Assembly (NCBI GenBank): GCA_029204225.1
Contig: CM055099.1
Span: 62,271,374 to 62,335,373 of the forward strand
Length of the DNA stretch: 64,000 nucleotides
From: Diphasiastrum complanatum
Lineage: Eukaryota > Streptophyta > Lycopodiopsida > Lycopodiales > Lycopodiaceae
Direction: 5' to 3'
The notes under the pieces were generated by a model. The model did not search any database, was not told the DNA's origin, and saw only the letters and a list, made by a program, of their open reading frames with translations. Below, piece after piece: positions 35,161-46,726 of this stretch. Every line of letters starts with the position of its first letter. The first letter of the stretch is position 1. The position numbers and the translations under genes were made by a program.

Positions 35161-35830
35161 TCGATGTACCTCTGTTGTGTAATGTAGATGATTGTTCTTG
35201 AGTCGGCTTCTGATTCGTTGTAGCCTTCTTGGAGCTTTTCTGCTTCTGTCGTTTAGAGCCTTTGTTGACATATAGAGCCTGAGAGGAGGAAGTAGACGGA
35301 GTGTCTTGACTTCTTATATTATCTTCTTGCAGCAACACAATGATAACTCTAGTAAGAGCTAAATCTAAGTGTGTCAATATGATCATCACCCAGTTCTCAT
35401 ATGTAGAGGGCAAGCTTCAAAGCAATGTCATAAATACATCTTGATCGTCTATGACTGATCTAATAGCGGCCATCTATTGCAAGAGATTCTTAAACTGAGT
35501 AATGTGACTCTGAAGTGAATCACCAACATACATTTTGAATGTGAAGAATTTCCTTCGTAGATGTAACTTAGTAGTTACGTCCCTCACGTCATATGGTGAG
35601 TTCAAGATGTCCCAAACGTCTTTGACGTTTTAGCTTCAACTATGTCTCCAATATGTGTATCTGATATATTGAGGATAATAAGCACAAAAGCTTTACCGTC
35701 CTTTGATTTTCACTTTGAGTCGTTGTGTTCAGGATTTACTTCTTTACCTATAACAACATCCCATAAGTCGCTGCGATTAGCAAGGTCTTCATCTTAAATT
35801 TCCACAAATGATAATTGGATCCATTCAACT
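35160..35830 (-). pseudogene. Copia gag segment of mosaic, copy L
   Basis: Minus strand: [19 protein letters not shown] starts the gag domain. It is followed after stops by a TLKIEGNSFTF-like region and LPSTYENWVMIILTHLDLAL, TRVIIVLLQEDNIRSQ and a Lys/Gln-rich tail that would precede a zinc knuckle. Before the knuckle the sequence jumps to the end of RT at TCTACATTACACAACAGAGG. Stops and frame changes are present. Confidence 0.85.
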
Positions 35831-36345
35831 TGTTTGCGATAAGACCAACTTTACGGCTCTCATAGGCAATCACACCATCCTTCTGACTTAGTATGGCTCC
35901 TAATCCACTTCCACTTGCATCAACAGTCACCTTGAAAGGTAAAGTGAAGTCTGGTTGTACCAAAACTAGAGCATTCACCAAGGCCTACTTTAATTGATTG
36001 ACGCTCCTCTGAGCATCTTCACTCCATTCGAATTTTCCTTTCCTCAACAAGGTGTGAGTGCTGTTGCTATCCTTAAAAAATTGAATATGAATCGTTGATG
36101 ATAAGATGCAAATCCCATAAATCCTCTTAAATGTCACAAAGTTTTTGGGCTCTTTCATTTTTTAACCACCTCGACCTTACGTTGATCCACCTTGATGCCA
36201 TCTTTAGTCACCATATGTCCCAAATACTCTTGTCGGGCGAACTCACATTTTGACATCTTGGCGAACAACTTATATTTCCGCAACAATTCCAAAACCACTT
36301 CCAAGTGCTAAGCATGTTCTTTTAAGTTCCGGCTATAAATCGATA
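35831..36345 (-). pseudogene. Ty3/gypsy RT C-terminus to RNase H N-terminus, copy L
   Basis: Minus strand: FDDISIYSRNLKEHAQHLEV (Asp-Asp of RT motif C), CEFTRQEIEYLGHMV, then [38 protein letters not shown] and [17 protein letters not shown]. The order is gypsy RT thumb and RNase H. It stops at ESRKVGLIA and continues directly as copia gag (NKLNGSNYH). The frame is broken near 36150. Confidence 0.9.
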
Positions 36346-36750
36346 TGTCATCAAAGGCATTATCATTGTATATACCACTCCCTTCCCAACAACTTTAGTT
36401 CCCGGTTTATCGCCAACTTTGACCGTTGGATAATGCACAATAGTACCCTTGTTGATATTGTCGTTACTTTTGTTATCCTTGAAGACTCCATTCGAGATGT
36501 TTGACTTATAAAACTGACTGGTACCAGATTGAGACTTTGGAGTCCCAAACATATTATAAGATGTGTTGATTGCAGTCATCCCTTGTTTTTGATATATTTT
36601 AGTCGTCGAAGGGTATTTTTGCTCATGGATCAAAGCTAATTGCATTGTTGAATCCAAAGTTGTACATCTAGCTGCTTCCACATCAGCTCCAATTTGGGGT
36701 TGTAACCAGTGTTGGGCGGGTGTCACTATTTTAAATACCAGCCCGGTCAT
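36346..36750 (-). pseudogene. Gypsy gag C-terminal fragment, copy L
   Basis: The 142-codon frame reads HWLQPQIGADVEAARCTTLD, STMQLALIHEQKYPSTTKI, then a Gly/Ser/Asn-rich linker. This resembles the linker before the zinc knuckle of gypsy gag (AxxxAxxLEE-like), but the identification is by context more than by motif. It is followed directly by RT, so knuckle, protease and the RT N-terminus are deleted. Confidence 0.55.
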
Positions 36751-37319
36751 GGTATTGGAGTACTCCGCATTTTTTAATACCAGGTGGATCTATGGTATTA
36801 AAGAAAATAAGTTTTCTATTACCAGTCGGGTATGGACATAGACATAATTTGCAAACTTCAAACTGGTATGGATTGAACTGGTATCCCAAAGATAATACCA
36901 CCCGGTCATAAACCGGGGTATAGATAGTTAGAATTTTATTGTTAGAAAAATAAAATGGTGCAACGAAAGCACTATGCTTATAATTCCAATTAATCTACTA
37001 GGACAACTAACACTGAGGAAGTAAGATTTTATTCAATCTATTATGCATTGAAACAATTTGCAGAAGATTAGATGACGAAACTATAGAATTTACATTGGGT
37101 TAGCATCAAAATTTGATAACGTACTCACATAGTTTACCTCCAAAAAAATTGTTGTAAGTTTGATATAATTGAGCTAAAAAACAATAGAGCCAAAGAATTC
37201 TTGTAAGTTTTCAGACAATTCATAAAGGAGGAACAGAGTTCAAAATTTGTATAATCAGCATAAGCACAATGGGAATGCATATCTTACTACGATGGTCTCA
37301 GTTCTTCCTGCACATTACC

Positions 37320-37450
37320 AATTTAAAATCGTGGATCTCCTTTCTTCAAGGGCCCTAGTACTCCTTGAATTCGGTAGCAATGTACTCTCCCCATTGTTGG
37401 ACCTCATGGATTTGATTGTCTTGCCAATCTCTTGATGGGGCCATGGAGAT
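37320..37450 (-). pseudogene. Copia integrase shred
   Basis: Minus strand around 37440-37330: after allowing one base missing, the frame gives MRSNNG then GEYIATEFKEY, the block around the second catalytic Asp of copia integrase (RSDNGGEYxxxEF). The flanks do not continue the domain convincingly. Confidence 0.55.
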
Positions 37451-38841
37451 AGAAGAACGCGAGCGGAGAAGAGAGCAGGAAAATTGCGGAACAGCTCTCC
37501 CGTTACAATCAGGTACTAGATGCAAAAATAGTCTAATAGAAAGCTTATGCTAAATGTAATCACAGCTTTAAGTGTCCTAATTGCCCAACAGGATCTTAAA
37601 AATTAGCTCATACTCACAAAAACGAAAGTGCAGTCCACCAAAGAGATTAGAAATGGTTTGTGTGTGTGGTATTACTTGAAATCATATTCAACATGAAGTT
37701 TAGTTCTGAAATAGCAGTGTGATAGCGCAAGTTCCTCGTGCGTCAAAGACGGCCATCGTCTGATCAGAAGTGAAGGAGTCGTAAGCGTCCGTGCTCTGAT
37801 CAGAGTGAGTAAACAAGTGCAATCAAACAACGATAAAGTGCATTCAATCACAAAAAGCATTCATCTACGTTATACACTGATAGAAAAGCATGTTGCTACT
37901 ATATTACACTGAAGCACAATAAGATAGCAGTTCCAACCAAAATGATGGTGTAACTGGGAGGCTCAAATAATACATCTCATGGACGGAGCGTCTCAAGTAA
38001 TTTGTGCTAGCATGATCTATTTATAGATTGCATCCATGTATTAACTACATTAAATGTTTGTCACCTAATTAGGTAAGTCGTTGTACTTGGAAGTATATGG
38101 CGTTTGTGACAACTATACATAGTGTATATTGTCAACCCATAGGGAATGTTGACGTGGACAAGGACGTCACAAATTCTCACTTCGCATTTTACGTGAAGTG
38201 GTTTTCTCTCACTTCGCAAATTTTGGGAAGTGGTTGGGAACGTTCCTCGTTCAAGATAGATGACCTTCGGCGTTTTCTCTCTCTTTGGGATTTTGCAAAA
38301 AAGCCGAAGGTGCCCTTAAAAAGGCGAAGGTGCCCTCAAAAAGAATGCGAAAAAGCTGAAGGTGTTAAAAACAGTTAAACTTTTGAACTATAAAAGTTAA
38401 ACTTTTGAACTATGCAAGTGCCGCATTTCAGAAAAATGCGAAAAAGCCGAAGCTGTTGAAAACATAGACCTCGAGTATTTTTGTAGACTATAGCGAAAGT
38501 AATGTATTTTTGCAGACTTATTTTGAATGCTAATTTCGTGGAAATCCTTAAAGATGGCCAACTCTTCATTGACTTCAAATTATTGAACTTAACATCTGAA
38601 CTTGGAATTATGATAGGATTGGTTACCCTTTGCTAGAGATCAGCCGGAAGCCCGTTGTAGACGTTCTTCAAATAAATTGGTTGTCTAAGTTTGTGATTCC
38701 TGCAGGTATCAGATGAGCAGATTTACAACCAAAGTTGGTTTCACCTGACCCTAGATCAATGACCAATAGATGTGCAGGAAGAATCATGAAATAGAAATTA
38801 GTCATTCACCAAGGAGACAACTGTGGGCTTAATTTCCAACA
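37451..38841 (-). repeat. LTR of another copia-like family
   Basis: On the minus strand a purine tract, GAGGGGGAC (38850-38842), is followed by TGTTGGAAATTAAGCCC starting at 38841. A TATAAATAG box lies on the minus strand at 38018-38026, a plausible LTR promoter. Short tandem repeats occur at 38303-38342 (20 bp x 2) and 38373-38416 (22 bp x 2). The far end is not certain, so the left limit is approximate. Confidence 0.55.
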
Positions 38842-38989
38842 GTCCCCCTCAAGGTCACGGTTGGTGCCTTAGTATTTGTTGGAAAAGAGGATAACCAGAA
38901 ACGAAACAAACACAAAAAGAAGCGAACTCAAAACTCACAAGAGAAACGAACTCGAAACTCGAAAGATAAATGAACTCGAATGAAAAGTG

Positions 38990-39200
38990 TTCATGCACAA
39001 TGGAATAAGTTATCACACTCTTTCCTCAAGCATGACTACACCTATCAGACACTAACATAACGTTAGTGATAGAAATCACATTTGATCTGATTACGTAGCC
39101 AAACATCAAAAGATCAGAAAGATAATTTGTCGTGAATTATTCGCGAAGAGCTAGACTGAGCTCGATTGATAATCAGTCGCGAAAGACAAGACTGATAAAA
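38990..39200 (-). repeat. Partial family 1 LTR
   Basis: Contains ATGACTACACCTATCA, GATTACGTAGCCAAACAT and GATAATTTGTCGTGAATTA in the same order as the inverted end of the family 1 LTR. It is cut on both sides. Confidence 0.7.
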
Positions 39201-39211
39201 CAACTAATGGA

Positions 39212-40691
39212 TTGTGGATTAGATGTCTAGTTGAAGAATGGTGTTTGCTCAATATTGATGAATGTACTTGCAATGCAAAGGGATTCAAGCAAGGGAGGTT
39301 GTTCAAGTTGGATGCTAATGCGTTTTTTGGAAGTGTGAACATTGCTAAGGAGGAGCTTACACAAGTGGAGCTTTGGCGCAATAGGTTGGGGCATCCCAAA
39401 TTCAAATCAATGGAAATCATATGCACAAAGGAGCTTGCACTCGGCTTTTCAAAGTCAGTGTCAAAGTGTGGAAAGTTTTGTGAGGCTTGTAGCCTCTCAA
39501 AGGCTCACAAGAAGCTACCTTTTTCTAACTCTTCTACTAGAGCTTCCAAGCCACTTGAACTTATTCATTCTGATGTGCACGCTTTTTCTCAAGCATCTAA
39601 TGGAGGTGCAATGATGTATGTATCTTTTATAGATGACTACTCTATATATACTTGGATTTCTCTTGGTTTCCAGAAGTAAGGTGTTTGATTTCTTTGTAAA
39701 GTTCAAAATTCTTGATGAGGATCAACTTGATCCTAAGATTAAAGTATTGAGAAGTGATAATGGTGGAGAGTACATCTCCACTAGTATGACAGAGTTTTGT
39801 AAGTCCAATGGCATTAAAAGAGAGCTAGCATGTCCATATACTCCTCAACAAAATGGCATAGCCGAGAGAAAGAATATATCTCTTTGTGAGTGTGCAAAAT
39901 CCTTGAGACTAGATTCTTCTCTACATAAGTCATTTTGGTTTTGTGCAAATTATTTGTGTAATAGATTGCCATGTAAGTCCATTGGAGGCATAACACCTTA
40001 CGAGGATTTATTTGGTAAGAAGCCAAACTTAAAGGATCTTAAAATCTTTGGGTTTACTTGCTATGTATTTCAATCTTTAGATACAAGAAAGAAGGATAAT
40101 CCTACATCCATCTTTGTTGGTTATGGAGAAAATAGCAAAGGATATAGAGTCTACAATCCTATCACCTAAAAGATTTTTAGTGAGTAGATCTAGAGGTTAC
40201 TTTTAATGAAGGACATTTTCTCAAAGTGAATGAAATTGCCACTAATCATTCTTGTGCCAAGGACCTTGCAAGATTTGAGGAGGAGCCATCATATGCTAAA
40301 GATCTTGAGGATCCATCGCAAGACCCGAGCGCTCCAAGAAGATCTTCAAGAAGGAGAAGTGAGCCATCAAGGCTCACGTATGTGGACAAGGGTGAGCAAA
40401 GGAAACCACTCATTCTCTTACCTCTTATACTTTTCTCACCTCAATGCTTGATGAACCAAGTTGCTTTGAAGATGTTATAAAGTCACTTGAATGGAAGGAT
40501 GCCATGCAAAGGGAGTATGATGCTCTTCTGGAGAATCATACATGAAAGCTTGTAGATCTTCCTTATGGAAGGAAGCCACTTGAATACAAATGGATCTTTG
40601 GATTGAAGTACAACCAAGATGGAACAATGCATGCAAATGTTGCTAAACTAGTTACTATAAGATTGATTATATCTCTTGCAACTTGTTGGTA
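39212..40691 (+). pseudogene. Copia element: GAG-preintegrase, integrase, RT start
   Basis: Plus strand: FKQGRLFKLDANAFFG, LWRNRLGHPKFKSMEI and CEACSLSKAHKKLPF (integrase zinc finger, Cys pair), LELIHSDVHAFSQAS and SFIDDYSIYTW (first Asp), then after a frame change RSDNGGEYISTSMTEFC and YTPQQNGIAERKNI (second Asp, Glu), and PYEDLFGKKPNLKDLK. An Arg/Ser-rich linker (SAPRRSSRRRSEPSRLTYVD) leads to RT (LEWKDAMQREYDALLENH, stop where Trp is expected, YKWIFGLKYNQDG). The RT then breaks off after IRLIISLATC at about 40691. It lacks gag and protease. Confidence 0.93.
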
Positions 40692-41628
40692 GATTCTCTA
40701 CCGAGACACAATCAGCCGAAGGTATATTTTTTTGGTGTCGGTTAATCCAAGAATTAGAATAACTAGACTTGCGATTATGAACCCAACCATGGCATCTTGT
40801 TGTGTAAGACCATGAGTTGAGGAAAGACTAGTTAGTTACATAAAAGTTAGTTGGATGTGACCCGGTAATGGAGAGTTCAACAATATTCAGTTGTAGAAAG
40901 TGGCAACCAAGAAGCTCAAGGGTGGGTAAGAGGAGAAGAGATAGAAAAGAAGAGGATTCGATGGTGTAAAGATCAGTGTGTCGATCATGATTAGGCAATC
41001 TAGAAAAGGCTAGTCGATTTGATGTGATGGTGATCAGTGTAGTGAATAGCAGAAATTAACGAGTGAGCATGCATCTTGTGCATGGAGTTTTGTAAGAAGC
41101 TATTGTCATTGGAATGCAAATCCTTGGAGTTCTTCTTATCATTTCTATGTATAGTTTTGTTGCTCAAGCCGTGTGTTGAGTTCTTGAAGTGTTATGATGT
41201 TGAATGATGTGAATTGTAAATGTGAGCAAGAGATTTATATCCAGTAAGTAAGAGATTCTAGATCAGCAGTTTGAAAGTAGTAATCTTGTAAGAAGCACAA
41301 TAATTGAGTAGATCTTATCTGTAGTTAACCAAAGTGACATGCCTGAGTGATGATCTTGACATGCCTGAGTGATGATGTTGAATGCTTTAGAATTAGATTG
41401 TTAATTACTGTTTGTTTTAGAAATGTTGATGGAAAGAGATCTGTTGTGAGCGGTAAGTATTGTATGTTGATTTGAATAAAAGTGGTAGGATGTTTAATTG
41501 GCAAGATCTAGTCTAAGCAAGTCTTATTGTGAGGAATTTGTATTAGTAGTACATTATGAAATGAAGTTTGAAACAAACAAGATGTATATAAATTGCAAAT
41601 ACAACTACTTTCAATTGGACTCTTTTTT
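40692..41628. repeat. ~0.94-kb insertion inside copia RT
   Basis: Copia RT stops at ...LIISLATC (about 40691) and resumes at FDVTNAFINGYLEEEIY (about 41632). The DNA between has no coding match. It contains a tandem duplication, GACATGCCTGAGTGATGAT, around 41336-41380. I see no clear terminal inverted repeats or target duplication, so the type of insertion is unknown; an LTR remnant is possible. Confidence 0.6.
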
Positions 41629-41745
41629 TAGTTTGATGTAACTAATGCCTTCATAAATGGCTATTTGGAAGAGGAAATCTACACGAGGCAACCCAAGGGC
41701 TTCATCAAGGAGGATCTTGAAGACTTGGCAAAATTTTAAGATTTT
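41629..41745 (+). pseudogene. Copia RT motif A fragment
   Basis: FDVTNAFINGYLEEEIYTRQ, PKGFIKEDLEDLAKF: RT motif A and the following segment of the same copia as at 39.2-40.7 kb. The frame ends in TAA at about 41740 and nothing further of RT follows. Confidence 0.88.
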
Positions 41746-42301
41746 ATGGAAACTTACATTCGCAAGCCCTTCTGTGTCACTATCTCAATGAGATGGAGTT
41801 GCAAAATTCCCTACAAAGGTTACTTACCACATAAACTCAAAATTTTGATGTCTGAGAAGGTTCTGGGCCACTTTTTGCTCTTGGGAACCTTCGCAGGGGC
41901 ACTTTTTTTTGGATCTAACATTCACAGACTTCTCTATGTCCTTGTCTCAGTGAGATGGAAGTTTAGAGAGCTCTGCGAAAGTTAGTTTTAAGTTTAATTT
42001 TTTTTTTTTCCGATTTTTACAAAGGATTTTTGAATTTTTTTGGGTTTTTCTCTATTTTTTTCAAAATCTGCTAAGAACTAACTCTTGTAGGCTTCTATGC
42101 AGGTCTGGCGCAGTATCCTGGAGCTGCTATCAGTCATGCGGAGGTTACTTCCCACTGGTTTTGGAGAAATCAGATCTGATGTGATTTTTAGCCCCTTATT
42201 TTCTCTCCAAAATGCAGATTTGAGTGTATTTTCTAATTTTTTGGGTTTTTCGGATGAAAGGAAGGGATCAGGTGCTTGGATCTGATCCCTCCCACCTCAA
42301 G

Positions 42302-42306
<5 letters not shown>
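41746..42306. other. Unassigned, T-rich; possible LTR piece
   Basis: Includes two partial repeats of a TGTCACTATCTCAATGAGATGGAG / TGTCTCAGTGAGATGGAAG theme about 170 bp apart and a T12 run near 42000. It ends GCTTGGATCTGATCCCTCCC before the GA tract. No coding signal. Confidence 0.35.

Positions 42307-42394
<88 letters not shown>
42307..42394. repeat. (GA)44 microsatellite
   Basis: 88 bp of GA. Frames of Arg-Glu (plus) and Ser-Leu (minus) through it are artefacts. Confidence 0.97.
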
Positions 42395-42398
<4 letters not shown>

Positions 42399-42521
42399 GC
42401 TAGACGCCGAGACAAGATTATGGCGCTCCCCGACAATGGCGCCACTGTTGTGTCATCTTCGTAGTATAGGGTTCGAACGCTGGGAGCGTCAACCCGGCCT
42501 TCACCTACATAGCAAAAGGGG

Positions 42522-43282
<761 letters not shown>

Positions 43283-44083
43283 TCAAAGCAAACCGTTACT
43301 CAATGATGCTTTATCCTTTATGACATCATTATTCAAACTATTACAAAAATAGTTATCCAATGAAGTTGCTTTATCAACAACAAATGTAGATTGGAAAGCA
43401 TTCAAATTGATTGTTTCATCATATTCACATAATGTACTATACATCATGAATGTTGAAGATAAAAAACAAGTCACTTCAAGTCTTCTTACACTATCTATGA
43501 TAAATTCAAAGATACTAGCATCTTTATTGCTTTTCACCGACCTTGCAAGGTGCACACTTGAATGATTAGATTACATGAACTTTGATGGCTCGGCCTTTGT
43601 CCTTGAGGACCTTTTTGGAGCTCTCATGTTTTGAGGTTTATACTCAAGATCTCCCTCTATTTGATGCTCTTCCTCAATCCTAGCAAAATCACACTTTGAC
43701 AAGGTCTCCACTTGAGTGATCTCCTCCTTTTCCATGTTCACACTCTTAATAGCAATATTAGCATCCAACTTAAACAATCTTCCATGTTTAAATCCATTTG
43801 CTATGCAAACATCATTCTTCAGAATGGAACAAACAACATGCTTGAAGTGGACATCCAAACCATTATCCATAAGCTGACCAACACTTCGCAAATTCGTGGT
43901 GATTGATGGTACATAAAAAATAGTCTAGATCCATTCTTCTAGAAGATCCTAGACACAAAGGGATGGTTCCAACACCATGTATTCTACATTCTTCATCACT
44001 TGATGTAAATATGAAAATTTTAACACCACTAATAGAAAGTAGAGATGAAAAATAGTCCTTTTCAAATGTCATGTGGGAGCTAG
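43283..44083 (-). pseudogene. Copia protease, GAG-preintegrase and linker (split element)
   Basis: Minus strand from 44083: GASSHMTFEKDYFSS (protease, with the Asp-Ser-Gly half lying beyond the solo LTR at 45387), IHGVGTI, then IANGFKHGRLFKLDAN (GAG-preintegrase). It then jumps to a RT-proximal linker, APKRSSRTKAEPSKFM (43571), so the whole integrase is deleted. A further 90-codon frame (43555-43283) has no domain I recognise. Confidence 0.85.
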
Positions 44084-44088
44084 CCCCA

Positions 44089-45381
44089 TATAGACAGATT
44101 CTACACTCTAGAATCTGTTAACTAGTTCTTTGCTTCGTTTACTTCCTGTTTACAGCTTAAACAACTTGGTGTTCTGCCTGTCAGCAGAGACTCTGGGCAT
44201 GTAGTAGCATTTATTTTGCTTATTACAATGCCCGGATCAGGCAGTAGATTCTCGGGGTTGTAGTATGGTTCAACTTGTCATGGATACTCAGATTTCGAAC
44301 ACCCTTGAACTCTTGAGATCACTTGCAATCATTCTACCATGCAAGCACACCAAGAATGCCCCAAAACAGCTCTTCTTAAAACACAGTTGGGCATTGCTAT
44401 GGCACTTAAAAACAAACTGCTAGAACGGGTCATTGCAAAACAAAAACTAAACTACTTGCAAGACCAGAAAACTTAGACTAGCATGCCACATTCCTCATAA
44501 AAAACAAGAAAACTGATTTCTACAAGCATTCAAGAACCAAGAAGCTCCATCTTCTTGATGCTTGAATTTTCCAAGAAACTCAAGAAACCAATACGTAAAT
44601 GAATTTGCAAGATCTATACCACATTATTGGCTACAAATCTCTTGGATGCTTGCAACCTACACTAATTCACCAAAACAAAAAATCTAATCCACAACTAGAA
44701 AGAAGAAACAAGAATTACTCTAGCTAGCATTTGAAAGTCCAAGAATCAAGAAACACTCATTTCTTGATTCTTGGACATCCCAAGAACATCAAGAACTAGA
44801 ATGTCAAGAATATGCAAGATTTACACCACATTTCTAGCCTCTATAGTGTACTTGAATGTTGAAACCTACTTTAATCCACAAACACAAATGAAATAGCAAG
44901 AAATCTAGTCCTCCCTAAGATCCACAACCACACACAAAGGAGATGGAGGGGCAAGATCGTTAATGCATCACTCAACAAACAAGAATGATCAAGGAGCTCA
45001 AGAATGCATCAATACTCATGGAAGATAGTCTCCTTGAAGCATGGAGTGGATACATTTACAAAAGCTGCCCTTCTACAAAGGGGGAGTCTCTTAAATAAGC
45101 AAGAGAGCTCCTTAGGTGGCATCCTAGTGGCATTTCCACATTACACAAATTACAAGTGAAATTATGCTCTCCACTAGATGTCACCATCAAAAGGTGGCTC
45201 ACTCTACTTTTCTAAGAGGGGCCTACTTGCATTTGTTACTTTGCCTAGAAATACTAGTCCTTACATGGTCATTCCATCTTTTGGGATATCATCTTCTTGG
45301 AGACCTCCTCGATCTAAGGTGAGAGGTGCTCGTGGGTAGCTATGGCCGAGTATCTTGGGGATTCGTCAGAATCAGCCAACA
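44089..45381 (-). repeat. Solo LTR with perfect 5-bp target duplication
   Basis: On the minus strand it runs from TGTTGGCTGATTCTGACG (45381 downward) to ...GAATCTGTCTATA (44089). It is flanked by CCCCA at 44084-44088 and CCCCA at 45382-45386 (plus strand). Excising the LTR and one flank rebuilds the protease codons for Asp-Ser-Gly-Ala-Ser-Ser. Inside is a ~208-bp imperfect tandem (44510-44890) and a hairpin with 17-bp perfect arms at 44737-44753 and 44760-44776. No internal pol sequence remains. Confidence 0.93.
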
Positions 45382-45386
45382 CCCCA

Positions 45387-46400
45387 CTATCAATCCACCA
45401 TGCTTTTATTGAGTTGCTTTCGCTTGTTGGTAAGGATATAGATGCCATCAAGGATAATTCTTCATCCTCCTCCTCCTCTTCATGTGCAAGGTTTCCTTGT
45501 TTGCTCTGCTCTTATTCATTTTTCCCCTTCAAGCATTTGGATGCAAAGGGCCCCTTCTTTCCACAAAAGAAGCACTTAAGCTTGGACTTATCTATCTGGC
45601 CCTTTGCCTTTAAGCTTGTTGGTTATTCCTCCTCCTTGGCCTCCTTTTCTTGATCCTTCTCGGATCCTTTGATCTTCTTTTACCTTTGAATGAGAAGTTG
45701 TCTTTCTCATCTTCATCATGCAAGGATATGGAACTCATCCTACTCTTGAACTATAGGATCCTACACTCCTCGGCCACACACACACTATGTAGCTTGTCAA
45801 TAGAAGGTAAAACCTCTTGGATGGCAAAGTTTTGAACCAAATTGAAGAACTCATCTCCTAGGCCATTGAGAGTTATTTGTACTAGTTCATTATCTAGAAT
45901 CTTGTCTCCAATCGCAGCTAGTTCTTTGTCGAGAGACTTGATCCTAAGCACATATTCTTGTGCACTTTTATCACTTCTCCTCATGATTTGCAAGACCTGG
46001 TTTCTTAGCATAAGCACTTTTGAAGTGTCGTTGGATATGTATATAGCCTTTAAAGAATCCCAAGCTTCCTTGGGCAATGTACAAGAGGCTTCCTCCTTTA
46101 AGAGGTCATTACTAACATTCATTTTGATGCAATGAAGTGTTAGTCTTTGACCAACTCTTGTCCTCCAAGAGGCTCATTCTCTTTATCTAGGACAATATCA
46201 AAGAGGTCTTGGATCACTAGGAGTAACTCCATCCTCACTTTCCATACTGAGTAGTTTGTAGAATTTAACTTCTCACGATATTCGAGAAGGAATGGACCAA
46301 TGGACCCCATCTTCCTAATGACTTGTACTATTGATGTACTTATCAGCCCTCCTAAGTTCTTTTCCAGAATTTGCCTCATTGGCAACTCGCTCGATGTTCA
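45387..46400 (-). pseudogene. Copia gag and start of protease (split element)
   Basis: Minus strand: LNSTNYSVWKVRMELLLVI (gag start, 46270), EAWDSLKAIYISNDTSKVL, MLRNQVLQIMRRSDKSAQEY, LNGLGDEFFNLVQNFAIQ (45751-46122). Then CFFCGKKGPFASKC, a CCHC knuckle in which His is replaced by Pro, a Glu/Ser-rich stretch, and WWIDSG, at which point the solo LTR interrupts. A frame change near 46130 and a stop after the knuckle show decay. Confidence 0.92.
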
Positions 46401-46710
46401 CAATGTTTCACTTGATTTTGATCTTCTCAAATTAGACTTCTAGCCCCTCTGTGGACTTCTAGGCTTAGCCCTCACACTCCTTCATATAGGTAGAATGGAG
46501 ATAAGATGAGATTGGATTAAAAAAACTATCAAATCTAATCAATTTTTGCAAGATTTGGACCAAAAACATGACTAAATCTCTCACCCTCTTCTCGACGGTT
46601 CATCGAGGATCTAAGAAGCCACCTACTTGGAGGTCAATTCCACCAAAGAGATCCACCAAAAAAGCTACAAAAATTTAAGATTCTCAAGCCCCACATCCTG
46701 ATTGATGTGA

Positions 46711-46726
46711 CCCAACTCTGATACCA
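46711..46726 (-). other. Primer-binding site of the split copia
   Basis: The minus strand reads TGGTATCAGAGTTGGG, the standard initiator tRNA-Met site, upstream of the gag at 46.4 kb. Its 5' LTR should lie at 46727 and above, but I could not find the far end. Confidence 0.88.

Larger units (their letters stand above)
35120..37101 (-). repeat. Gypsy/copia mosaic, inverted copy L
   Basis: This ~2-kb stretch matches 56494-58400 in opposite orientation, apart from an ~85-bp block (about 36410-36495) missing from the right copy and a ~25-bp block near 36865. It contains (minus, 5' to 3') a GGTATT/CCGG-rich segment, gypsy gag, gypsy RT-RNase H, copia gag and the copia RT end. Both copies share the same four internal junctions, so the mosaic existed before it was duplicated. 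Confidence 0.9.

Noticed and set aside
42465-42510. tRNA gene suggested by GGTTCGAACGC
   Set aside because: There is no matching acceptor or D arm around the B-box-like word, so no cloverleaf forms.
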